Origin: Selenomonas sp. | GTDB lineage: Bacteria > Bacillota_C > Negativicutes > Selenomonadales > Selenomonadaceae | Direction: 5' to 3' | Length of the DNA: 64,000 bases | Assembly: GCF_024693525.1 (NCBI RefSeq) | Contig: NZ_JAILKR010000057.1 | Coordinates: 5,740 to 69,739 of the forward strand | Part shown: piece by piece, positions 1 through 6,135 of the stretch | Position numbering within the stretch: the stretch's first letter is position 1 | How the letters are laid out: every line of letters begins with the position of its first letter | The notes under the pieces: model-generated | What the model was told of the DNA's origin: nothing | Seen by the model: only the letters and a program-made list of their open reading frames with translations | Databases searched by the model: none | Made by a program: the position numbers and the translations under genes

Positions 1-926
1 TGACGATTGCCATCAAGACTGTGGGGGCAATGGGACTGGCAAGCACGGTCATCTTCCGCGGTATCTGCGCGGTGGTGGAGGCTTATCTGATTTATTGGCC
101 GGTGGTCTATATCATTGCCCGCAAGTTCTTCAAGTTTACGCCGGAATGGGCGGCACCGATGGCTTCGGGGATTTCCATCTGCGGTGTGGCCGCTGCGATT
201 GCCACGGGCAGTGCCATTCGGGCCAGAGCAATCGTGCCGACGGTGCTTTCCTCGGTCATTATCGTATTCGTAGCGGTGGAGCCATTGATCCTGCCGTGGA
301 TTGCCACCACGTTTTTTGCGGATGATCCGCTGGTGGCTGGCGCCTGGATGGGCCTGGCCGTCAAGAGTGATGGCGGTGCCATTGCCTCTGGGGCCATCAC
401 CGATTCGCTGATTCGCGCTAAAGCCTTGGCTGAGTATGGCGTGAAATATCAGGAGGGCTGGACGCTGATGGCGGCCACTACGGCGAAGGTGTTCATCGAT
501 GTGTTTATCGGTATTTGGGCCTTCGTGCTGGCCGTTGTCTGGTCTGTCTATCAGATCGGCACGAAACGCAGCGAAGGCAAATCCTACAAGGTTTCCTTCC
601 GCGAGATTGGCGACCGTTTCCCGAAATTCCTGATTGGTTTTCTCGTGGTATTTGGTGGTGTGTTCCTCTGGGGTATCACGAATCCCGATATCGTAAAAGC
701 CGCTGGGGCTGGTGCCGGACAGGCAAACCTCTTGCGCAGTATCTTCTTTGGTCTTTGCTTTTTCTCCATCGGCCTCATTACCAATGTGCGCAAGCTTTGG
801 GCCGAAGGACTTGGCCGCATCGTCGGTGTCTATGCCCTTGCGCTATTCGGCTTTATCCTCTGGGTAGGCCTTGGTATTTCGTATCTGTTCTACCATGGCA
901 TCCTGCCGCCGGTGGTTGCTTCGTAA
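1..926 (+). CDS. YeiH-type putative sulfate exporter family membrane protein (5' truncated)
   Basis: The reading frame is already open at base 3 with no stop before the first GTG/ATG, so the gene runs in from outside the window and only the C-terminal 300 or so residues are seen. The protein is almost entirely hydrophobic helices with small-residue-rich loops (GISICGVAAAIATGSAIRAR; AVKSDGGAIASGAITDSLIR), which I recognise as the YeiH/Cons_hypoth698 family, predicted inner-membrane exporters with about 10 helices. The name 'sulfate exporter' is a family label; the true substrate is not established. A small single-helix protein follows 19 bases downstream and probably shares the transcript. Confidence 0.75.
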   Translation, partial: TIAIKTVGAMGLASTVIFRGICAVVEAYLIYWPVVYIIARKFFKFTPEWAAPMASGISICGVAAAIATGSAIRARAIVPTVLSSVIIVFVAVEPLILPWIATTFFADDPLVAGAWMGLAVKSDGGAIASGAITDSLIRAKALAEYGVKYQEGWTLMAATTAKVFIDVFIGIWAFVLAVVWSVYQIGTKRSEGKSYKVSFREIGDRFPKFLIGFLVVFGGVFLWGITNPDIVKAAGAGAGQANLLRSIFFGLCFFSIGLITNVRKLWAEGLGRIVGVYALALFGFILWVGLGISYLFYHGILPPVVAS

Positions 927-945
927 ATAGAAAGGATGAAATATC

Positions 946-1134
946 ATGAGTGATCTTGCCATCAAAAACAGGGCTGCAGATTTGGAAGTCCGCGGTTATG
1001 AAGAACATCCGGAACTTATCCAGCAGAATGCAGAATGGACGGATCTTTCGCCCGTTGAGGTGAAACTCTGCGGGATATCGCTGGGATTAGGCCTGGTTTT
1101 ATTAGGCGTGTTCCTGTATGTCTTTCGGGGCTGA
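946..1134 (+). CDS. Small single-helix membrane protein linked to the YeiH-type exporter
   Basis: This is a 62-residue protein with an acidic soluble N-terminal half and one hydrophobic helix near the C-terminus (about residues 42-59), ending FRG. The AGAAAGGATG ribosome site sits at good spacing before ATG 946. It begins 19 bases after the exporter stop and is followed directly by a strong hairpin, so the two genes look like one operon. I do not recognise a family. A small accessory subunit or stabiliser of the exporter is an inference from position only. Confidence 0.65.
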   Translation: MSDLAIKNRAADLEVRGYEEHPELIQQNAEWTDLSPVEVKLCGISLGLGLVLLGVFLYVFRG

Positions 1135-1143
1135 TAGCGGTTG

Positions 1144-1193
1144 AATACACAAAGAGGGGACTGTTGCATGCAACAGTCCCCTCTTTGTGTATT
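1144..1193. terminator. 50-base perfect palindrome, bidirectional terminator
   Basis: Bases 1144-1168 are exactly repeated in inverted form at 1169-1193 with no spacer; the centre is TTGCATGCAA. It lies between two convergent genes (stops at 1134 on plus and 1232 on minus). A GGGGA/TCCCC core flanked by A- and T-rich outer arms would give a stem plus U-tract in either direction. Confidence 0.8.
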
Positions 1194-1231
1194 ATCCCAT
1201 TCATTGGATATGGCGGGGGGATTTTGACCGG

Positions 1232-1795
1232 TTAAAAATAAATATGGGACAGGTCAAGCAGCCCGTCTTTGAGCAGATGGGTAAATTCCGGTTCAGAAAT
1301 ATTGGGGGCGTAGGCGGAGAACAGCATGTCGTCCTGTTGCCAATAGGCGGCATAACCTTCGTGGTAAGCTGCCGATTCGGCCGGAACTTTCGCCAAGAAT
1401 ACCGTCGTGTCGTCGATATTCCGCTGTATCCATTTTACGCCGTAGATACCGCTGATGTCCTTGGTTTGTTGGCGCTTGGCCGGCGAGGTGCGCAGGGTCA
1501 GTGTTTTGTTCGTTTCCCCGTCACGGGCATAGCGGATATCCACGGTATTTTTGCTGATAACAAAAGCATTGGTGACATGATAGCCGGAGATTTCGGGCAG
1601 GTACAGTGGGGTAAAACCAGCGGCTTTGGCTGCCTCCTGGACGGTGGCGTATTCCACCATGGGATTTGGCATGCCGACGGCTGGTGCAGTTTTCTGGGCA
1701 TGGGCACTGCTCAGAAAACTGCCAGAAGCGAGCAGGCAGGCGGCAAGGGCCAGGGCGGCCTGTTTCTTGTGGTGGGAAAATACTGTTTGAATCAT
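1232..1795 (-). CDS. Exported protein, possibly DUF4367-like
   Basis: I start the gene at ATG 1795 because AAAGGAGTG lies just upstream and the product then begins with a classical signal peptide: basic HHKK, an Ala/Leu-rich core, and cleavage likely after SSAHA near residue 33. An upstream in-frame start would add 47 residues unlike a signal sequence. The mature part, about 155 residues, has mixed alpha/beta character and resembles the DUF4367 domain (NPMVEYATVQEAAKAAGF; LPEISGYHV). Function is unknown. It is monocistronic with its own promoter and is convergent with the exporter pair. Confidence 0.7.
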   Translation of the reverse strand: MIQTVFSHHKKQAALALAACLLASGSFLSSAHAQKTAPAVGMPNPMVEYATVQEAAKAAGFTPLYLPEISGYHVTNAFVISKNTVDIRYARDGETNKTLTLRTSPAKRQQTKDISGIYGVKWIQRNIDDTTVFLAKVPAESAAYHEGYAAYWQQDDMLFSAYAPNISEPEFTHLLKDGLLDLSHIYF

Positions 1796-1835
1796 ATGGG
1801 GCACTCCTTTTGGATAAAAGCATTTTGTAAGTTCG

Positions 1836-1863
1836 ATTATAACATAATAGTTGATAAAGTCAA
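1836..1863 (-). promoter_or_regulatory. Sigma-A promoter for the minus-strand exported protein
   Basis: Reading the minus strand, TTGACT and a consensus TATAAT are separated by 16 bases, about 40 bases before the chosen start at 1795. Confidence 0.75.
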
Positions 1864-1899
1864 TATTTTTATCGTGGACATTATAAGATTTGTTTGTGG

Positions 1900-1928
1900 T
1901 TGACGGTTTTTTCTGGCTATTGTACGAT
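1900..1928 (+). promoter_or_regulatory. Sigma-A promoter for the UPF0126/TRIC gene
   Basis: TTGACG, a 17-base spacer and TACGAT lie just upstream of the AAAGGAG ribosome site of the gene at 1958. It is divergent from the promoter at 1836-1863. Confidence 0.7.
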
Positions 1929-1957
1929 AGGGGCATAGGGATAAAGGAGTTTTTGCT

Positions 1958-2629
1958 ATGGATAGTTTGACTTGGGTGGTTTTTGATATTATGGGCACGG
2001 TAGCCTTTGCGGTGTCGGGGGCGATGGTAGCCATTGATAAGCGGATGGATGTGTTCGGCGTAATCGTATTGGCTCTGCTCACTGCTGTGGGCGGTGGTAT
2101 GGTTCGTGATGTGCTCGCCGGCATAACGCCGCCGATGGCCTTATGCGATATTACGGATTTTATGCTGGCGATTATCACGGCGTTGTTTATCTCTTGGGGA
2201 TATACTCGATGGCCCATATCCCATCGCAATTTGCAGCGGTTTTTGCTGCTCTACAATATTTGTGACACTATTGGTTTGGCGTCCTTTACGATTACGGGCA
2301 TGCTGACTGGCTTGGGCCGTGAGTACGGCAATCCCTATGTTCTGCCCGTATTACTGGGAGTCATTACGGCGGTGGGCGGTGGTGTTTTGCGGGATGTCAT
2401 GGCGCGGCGCATGCCGGTGGTCCTGTATAAGGATATTTATGCCACAGCGTCTTTGGCAGGGGCTTTGGTGTCGTGCTTGCTTTATCCTTATATCGGAATC
2501 CTAGGCATGTCGTGGCTGTGCTTTGTCCTCGTTATCCTTTTGCGGGCAGGGGCTCTTCGCTACGATTGGCATCTATTCCATCCGCGTCCGGGAAAAAAAA
2601 TTGGTGGGGAAAAGGAAACTAAGCAATAG
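1958..2629 (+). CDS. TRIC/UPF0126 family membrane channel protein
   Basis: This 223-residue protein has about seven membrane helices arranged as two related halves. Each half carries the family's glycine-rich signature: AVGGGMVRDVLAG near residue 47 and AVGGGVLRDVMARRMP near residue 134. This is the UPF0126 (YicG/YadS) family, whose fold is that of trimeric cation-selective TRIC channels; some members have been described as amino acid transporters. It acts in the inner membrane. ATG 1958 has AAAGGAG at good distance. The C-terminal tail is short and basic (PGKKIGGEKETKQ). It is a single gene with its own promoter. Confidence 0.85.
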   Translation: MDSLTWVVFDIMGTVAFAVSGAMVAIDKRMDVFGVIVLALLTAVGGGMVRDVLAGITPPMALCDITDFMLAIITALFISWGYTRWPISHRNLQRFLLLYNICDTIGLASFTITGMLTGLGREYGNPYVLPVLLGVITAVGGGVLRDVMARRMPVVLYKDIYATASLAGALVSCLLYPYIGILGMSWLCFVLVILLRAGALRYDWHLFHPRPGKKIGGEKETKQ

Positions 2630-2633
2630 ATTC

Positions 2634-2663
2634 TTGATTTAGGGACAGCAGCTATATTATAAT
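2634..2663 (+). promoter_or_regulatory. Promoter before the 54-residue coiled-coil ORF
   Basis: TTGATT, an 18-base spacer and a consensus TATAAT are followed by about 55 bases of leader before ATG 2718. Confidence 0.6.
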
Positions 2664-2717
2664 ATGATTGAAATTAAGAATTAGCAATCGCAAACAATCC
2701 GAAAGCGGGGCTGCTTT

Positions 2718-2882
2718 ATGGAACAAGATTTGTTGTCAAGTTATGCATTACTTTATGCGAAACTGGTTCAGCTCAGAGAAGAAGTCGAGTCGTTGCAGGA
2801 AGAAGAAGCGCTTTTTCAAGAGGAAATGAATAGCAAAGCCGATGAATGGGACGAGTCCTGTTTTTCGATGAACCGTTTATGA
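2718..2882 (+). CDS. Small acidic coiled-coil protein, 54 residues
   Basis: ATG 2718 opens a 54-codon frame ending in TGA at 2882. The product starts MEQDLLSSYALLYAKLVQLR and continues as an acidic helix rich in Glu, with hydrophobic residues in heptad-like spacing, then ends MNRL. The frame is bracketed by a promoter (2634-2663) and an intrinsic terminator (2901-2950), which is the main evidence that it is expressed. The ribosome site is poor (AAAGCGGGG). I do not recognise a family. It could be a small regulatory or adaptor protein, or the transcript could act as RNA. Confidence 0.55.
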   Translation: MEQDLLSSYALLYAKLVQLREEVESLQEEEALFQEEMNSKADEWDESCFSMNRL

Positions 2883-2900
2883 TTTTGCCGCAGAAATGGT

Positions 2901-2950
2901 CTGCCTGCCCTTAACCGGTCAATTTGACTAGTCAAGGGCAGGCAGTTTTT
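2901..2950 (+). terminator. Intrinsic terminator with TTGACTAGTCAA-type loop
   Basis: A 12-base stem (CTGCCTGCCCTT paired with AAGGGCAGGCAG) is followed by TTTTTG. The loop contains CCGGTCAATTTGACTAGTC, one of a recurring motif family in this window. Confidence 0.85.
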
Positions 2951-2969
2951 GTTATTTGCCGTCAGTTGC

Positions 2970-2998
2970 TTGACGATTTGAGTTTGGGTGCGTATGAT
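2970..2998 (+). promoter_or_regulatory. Sigma-A promoter for the 3064 gene
   Basis: TTGACG, a 17-base spacer and TATGAT. The leader is about 60 bases long before the TTG start. Confidence 0.7.
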
Positions 2999-3063
2999 GT
3001 AGTAGGAGTATTCATATGGATTGATTTTACCGGTCTGTATTGTGATAGGAGGCAAGCGAAAGA

Positions 3064-3846
3064 TTGCTGGAGAAACTGACTTTTTTGATGGAGGAATACT
3101 CGCTGAAGGTTGAGCTGGTGTTTAAAGACCGTCAGCTGTATTATCGAGTGAGCAAGGGCAGTGAAGAGGAAAAGGCCCCGATGCAGGTGTTGGAGGGAGG
3201 GCGCCGCTGGCTGCGCCGGCTGGAAAAACTTCATTTGCCATCCTGGCGGGCAAGCTACCAGCCAGAGACACCACCGGAGGTGCATCACCTTTGGCGGCTG
3301 GCCTTTAAAGATTCGAAAATCGGCATGCGCCGCATTGTGGGGGATCAGGCCTATCCGGGCAGCTGGGCTGCCTTTATCGATTTGATGAATGATATCCCAG
3401 GGGTAGAGCTTCACCGGGTGAAACAGTTAGAACAGGTATCGTTGATCCTTCAGGATACCATGGAGAATCAGGGGGGCAATATCTATTTGCCGAAACAGAA
3501 ACGGCTGGCCCTTACCGAGAAACTCATCATCAACCGTGGTAAGCATATTCTGGTTTTTACCCGTCATAAGCAGGGCGTGGGAACAGAGCGTCATGCCTTC
3601 GACTCGGCGCGCAATGTGCCGTTGCTTCTGGAACGCATTGCGGCGCAGGCAGCACGATTTGGCAGTCAGTCGGATACGATTGCCGATGACTACCTGCCGC
3701 AGGTAGAGTGGAAGCTGGTCTGGCACGATGGCACTGAAGACAGTGGCAGCTATACAATGCGAGGTGAAGACATGCCCGAAGCTTGGAAAGAGTTCATGCA
3801 TGAGATTGAACTGTTTACGGGAAATGTCCGGGGCAGGATTTTTTAA
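3064..3846 (+). CDS. Uncharacterised cytoplasmic protein with a repeated WxL...SW/AW module
   Basis: The start is TTG at 3064, supported by AGGAGG eleven bases upstream. The 260-residue product has no signal peptide or membrane helix. It has two stretches that resemble each other: about residues 78-110 (WRLAFKD, then GDQAYPGSWAAFIDLMNDI) and about residues 219-252 (WKLVWHD, then GEDMPEAWKEFMHEIELF). Both read as a strand with Trp, a variable loop, then a helix starting W-x-x-F, suggesting a duplicated small domain. I cannot name a family. It has its own promoter and terminator. Confidence 0.75.
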   Translation: MLEKLTFLMEEYSLKVELVFKDRQLYYRVSKGSEEEKAPMQVLEGGRRWLRRLEKLHLPSWRASYQPETPPEVHHLWRLAFKDSKIGMRRIVGDQAYPGSWAAFIDLMNDIPGVELHRVKQLEQVSLILQDTMENQGGNIYLPKQKRLALTEKLIINRGKHILVFTRHKQGVGTERHAFDSARNVPLLLERIAAQAARFGSQSDTIADDYLPQVEWKLVWHDGTEDSGSYTMRGEDMPEAWKEFMHEIELFTGNVRGRIF

Positions 3847-3864
3847 CGGCGAAAAAAACAAAAA

Positions 3865-3900
3865 GGGCGTCTCCAGTTGTCAGCGGAGACGCCCTATAAT
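3865..3900 (+). terminator. Intrinsic terminator after the 3064 gene
   Basis: GGGCGTCTCC pairs with GGAGACGCCC around a 10-base loop. The downstream T content is weak (TATAATT), while the upstream side is A-rich, so it may be more of a stem-loop end than a strong terminator. Confidence 0.6.
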
Positions 3901-4004
3901 TGACAAAATCACTAACTAATATTCGCAACAAAATCGCGAAATCCTCCTTTTTTTGCCAGGATAAAAAAATAAAGCAAAAGGCGCCAGAATGGGGCGAAAA
4001 AGGC

Positions 4005-4033
4005 TTGCTTTTGAAATTTTGAAGTGCTATTAT
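4005..4033 (+). promoter_or_regulatory. Promoter of the carbonic anhydrase leader
   Basis: TTGCTT, a 17-base spacer and TATTAT. Transcription would begin near 4040, giving an unusually long leader of about 185 bases before ATG 4224. Confidence 0.65.
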
Positions 4034-4039
4034 ATTAGC

Positions 4040-4203
4040 CAAGGGATAGGCAGACAAATGAGATGCATCCCACTCAGGAAAAATTTTCGCAAGTACGACG
4101 GCAAGGATTGTGCTTGGTGTGAAAAATTCCTTGCATAAGGGCTTCGCGGTTCGTGGATGAGGGCGGGGCTCTTTTTCTATGCAATTTTTGCAGTCAGGGC
4201 GAG
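4040..4203 (+). ncRNA. Structured leader or small RNA, class unknown
   Basis: This 377-base gap (3847-4223) has no convincing protein gene. Downstream of the promoter I see a hairpin (GCAAGGA at 4101-4107 with TCCTTGC at 4128-4134), then CTTCGCGGTTCGTG at 4143-4156, and GGGGCTCTTTTTC around 4157-4170, which could be an RNA 3' end. The words TTCGCAAG and CGCGGTT recall bacterial 6S RNA, but I could not build the closing stem, so that identity is only a guess. It could equally be a cis-regulatory leader of the next gene. Confidence 0.3.
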
Positions 4204-4223
4204 ATCGCAAAGGAGCGAGGGTT

Positions 4224-4781
4224 ATGTATACGTTGGCAGGAAATGAATTTCAGGGAATATCGCCGCAGATTCATCAGGAGGCCTTTGTGGCGCCCCAGGT
4301 ATTTGTGGCAGGGGATGTGCGGGTGGCAAAATACGCCAGCCTTTGGCCCGGGGTGGTGGCCCGCGGGGACGTGAATTACATCTCGGTGGGGGAATGTTCC
4401 AATGTACAGGATCTTGCCTGCCTCCACGTGGCCGATGACCATCCCTGCCTGATTGGGGATTACGTGACCATCGGTCATGGAGCTGTGGTTCATGGCTGCG
4501 AAATAGAGGACCATGTACTCATTGGCATGAATGCCACGGTGCTGACCGGGGCGAAAATTGGCCGCGGGTCAATCATTGCCGCTGGTGCGCTGGTCCGTGA
4601 AAATGAAGTAATTCCGCCAAATTCGCTGGTGGTGGGGGTGCCGGGAAAAGTGGTGCGAACCCAGGACCGCATGGAGAGTATCCACGCCCAGGCTATCAAA
4701 TACAAATGCGAATGGGCCATTGGCTATGGCGTCAAACCGGACATCGGCGGGGAACTTTATCACGGCGAAACAATTATTTGA
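4224..4781 (+). CDS. Gamma-class carbonic anhydrase family hexapeptide-repeat protein
   Basis: The 185-residue product is a left-handed beta-helix of hexapeptide repeats (for example IGRGSIIAAGALV) with a C-terminal helix. The metal-binding histidine pattern of the gamma-carbonic anhydrase/YrdA family is present: CLHVADD, then TIGHGAVVHGC. ATG 4224 is chosen because AAAGGAGCGAGG precedes it; an upstream in-frame start would add 15 residues without a ribosome site. Family members are cytoplasmic trimers, but many have untested activity, so CO2 hydration is inferred. It stands alone behind a long leader. Confidence 0.85.
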   Translation: MYTLAGNEFQGISPQIHQEAFVAPQVFVAGDVRVAKYASLWPGVVARGDVNYISVGECSNVQDLACLHVADDHPCLIGDYVTIGHGAVVHGCEIEDHVLIGMNATVLTGAKIGRGSIIAAGALVRENEVIPPNSLVVGVPGKVVRTQDRMESIHAQAIKYKCEWAIGYGVKPDIGGELYHGETII

Positions 4782-4801
4782 TTTGGGGGATGAAAGCCCT
4801 A

Positions 4802-4830
4802 TTTCCTGCTGGTTTATTTTTCGGTATAAT
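4802..4830 (+). promoter_or_regulatory. Probable promoter of the 4866 gene
   Basis: A consensus TATAAT at 4825-4830 lies 35 bases before the start codon. The -35 (TTTCCT, 17-base spacer) is weak. Confidence 0.45.
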
Positions 4831-4865
4831 AAAAGTGAAAACAATAAGGAATGAGGTGAGTATGT

Positions 4866-5231
4866 ATGGAAATCGTATCGATTCCCAATGTGCTCTATAA
4901 TCCCACGGATCGGATATCGCCCTATCTCATGGGCAAAGCAGGTGTTGCAAATCCATCAGGGGATGATGGGGCTATTGAAAAGCTGCGGGCGCAGAAATTC
5001 AATTATCGCTCTCAGATTGCTGAGCTTAATCGCATGGGCGGGGAAGCTAATGTGGAGAAAATCAGTAATCTTAGTGAGCAGCTGCGCACGGTAGAGGATA
5101 AAATCAAAGATGTAGCGGCTGAGCACGTCTTTGGGGAAGCCTTCTCGGTCAGTATCAGCCCGGAGGCCAGTGCCATGTATGGCGCCATGGTATCCAAGGC
5201 TCAAGCGGCAGCCCAGGACAAAATGTTGTAA
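4866..5231 (+). CDS. Uncharacterised 121-residue protein with central coiled coil
   Basis: ATG 4866 follows GAGGTGAG at good spacing. The product starts MEIVSIPNVLYNPTDRISPY, then has a helical charged middle (about residues 38-85, with IAELNRMGG and ISNLSEQLRTVEDKIKDV) that looks like a coiled coil, and an Ala/Met-rich C-terminus. No signal peptide or membrane helix is visible. I do not recognise the family. It has its own promoter and a very strong shared terminator, so it is a single-gene unit convergent with yigZ. Confidence 0.7.
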   Translation: MEIVSIPNVLYNPTDRISPYLMGKAGVANPSGDDGAIEKLRAQKFNYRSQIAELNRMGGEANVEKISNLSEQLRTVEDKIKDVAAEHVFGEAFSVSISPEASAMYGAMVSKAQAAAQDKML

Positions 5232-5244
5232 TCACAGAAACGCA

Positions 5245-5288
5245 AAATGACCAGTCAAATCTTTGGCGATTTGACTGGTCATTTTTTT
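5245..5288. terminator. Strong bidirectional terminator (17-base perfect stem)
   Basis: Bases 5245-5261 pair perfectly with 5268-5284 around a six-base loop, flanked by A's on the left and T's on the right. The stem contains TGACCAGTCAAAT, part of a motif family seen at 2901 and 10112. It serves both the 4866 gene and yigZ; its T-tract overlaps the yigZ stop codon. Confidence 0.9.
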
Positions 5289-5931
5289 ACGAATCGGCAG
5301 GGATGGCGATAAGGCTTTCGTCTCCGGTGGTAAGAGCAGCGCGGCCCGCTGTAAGGTCAGTTAGGGCTGCTTTTACGGTTTCGAGGTTGGCCGGTTCAAT
5401 TAAAAGGTGCAGGATGACGTTTTCGGCATAGTCTGCTTCAAGACTGCGAATTTCCTTTTGGCGCATCCAGTGCTCAACGGTGGCCAGCAGGTCGTAGCTG
5501 ACCACTGCGTCAAGCTGGATGAATGGGGTCATGGCGAGGACTGTGGCCGCTTCGACGCCGAGAACGGCTGCATGGCTGTAAGCGCGGATGAGTCCGCCGG
5601 CGCCGAGCTTGATGCCGCCAAAGTAACGGGTAACTACCACGACGATATTGGTTAGGTCGTTTTTGCGGATGACCTCAAGGATGGGATTGCCGCCGGTTCC
5701 CCCGGGTTCGCCGTCATCGTTGGATTTTTGTTTATCGGCGCTTTCGCCGAGAACATAGGCGGAGCAGTTGTGGCGGGCATCGAAGTATTTTTTCTTCATG
5801 GCTTGGATGAAGGTCCGGGCCTCATCTTCGCTATCAACATGGCGAAGATGGGTGATGAATTTGGATTTTTGTATTTCGTAAAGGGTTTCGATGGAATCAT
5901 CGGTTTCCTCGATTGTGCGGTATGGGTTCAT
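5287..5931 (-). CDS. yigZ: YigZ/IMPACT family protein
   Basis: The 214-residue protein has the two-domain IMPACT/YigZ layout. The N-terminal UPF0029 domain carries the signatures ARHNCSAYVLGE, DDGEPGGTGGNPIL and VVVVTRYFGGIKLGAGGLIR; the C-terminal ferredoxin-like DUF1949 domain spans about residues 140-205. The family is conserved from bacteria to eukaryotes (IMPACT regulates Gcn2); bacterial members are linked to translation but a reaction is not established. AGAGGTG precedes ATG 5931. It is convergent with the 4866 gene. Confidence 0.93.
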   Translation of the reverse strand: MNPYRTIEETDDSIETLYEIQKSKFITHLRHVDSEDEARTFIQAMKKKYFDARHNCSAYVLGESADKQKSNDDGEPGGTGGNPILEVIRKNDLTNIVVVVTRYFGGIKLGAGGLIRAYSHAAVLGVEAATVLAMTPFIQLDAVVSYDLLATVEHWMRQKEIRSLEADYAENVILHLLIEPANLETVKAALTDLTAGRAALTTGDESLIAIPADS

Positions 5932-6062
5932 GAAAACACCTCTTTGGCTGGATTTGTCTCTATTATTATAACCGATTGCTGCCGCTGGGGGTATGGGAAA
6001 TTTATTTTATAAAACTATAGTATTATGCAGCGATTTGTAGTATTCTTAGGGATATAAAATGA

Positions 6063-6112
6063 AGTGCCGCGGATGGCAGATGCTATACAAATCACAAATA
6101 GGCAGCGGCACT
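6063..6112 (+). other. Leader hairpin upstream of the amino acid permease
   Basis: AGTGCCGC at 6063-6070 pairs with GCGGCACT at 6105-6112 across a 34-base loop. It ends 23 bases before the chosen start and overlaps the GGGAAGG that could serve as a ribosome site, so it could affect translation. No T-tract follows. Confidence 0.4.
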
Positions 6113-6135
6113 GGGAAGGTTGTGTTAGTAAGGTC

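Noticed and set aside
1187..1903. A 238-codon plus-strand frame opposite the exported protein at 1232-1795
   Set aside because: The minus-strand reading has a signal peptide, ribosome site and promoter; the plus reading has none.
3877..3900. TTGTCA and TATAAT at 3877-3900 as a promoter
   Set aside because: The spacer is only 12 bases and the elements lie inside a terminator stem.
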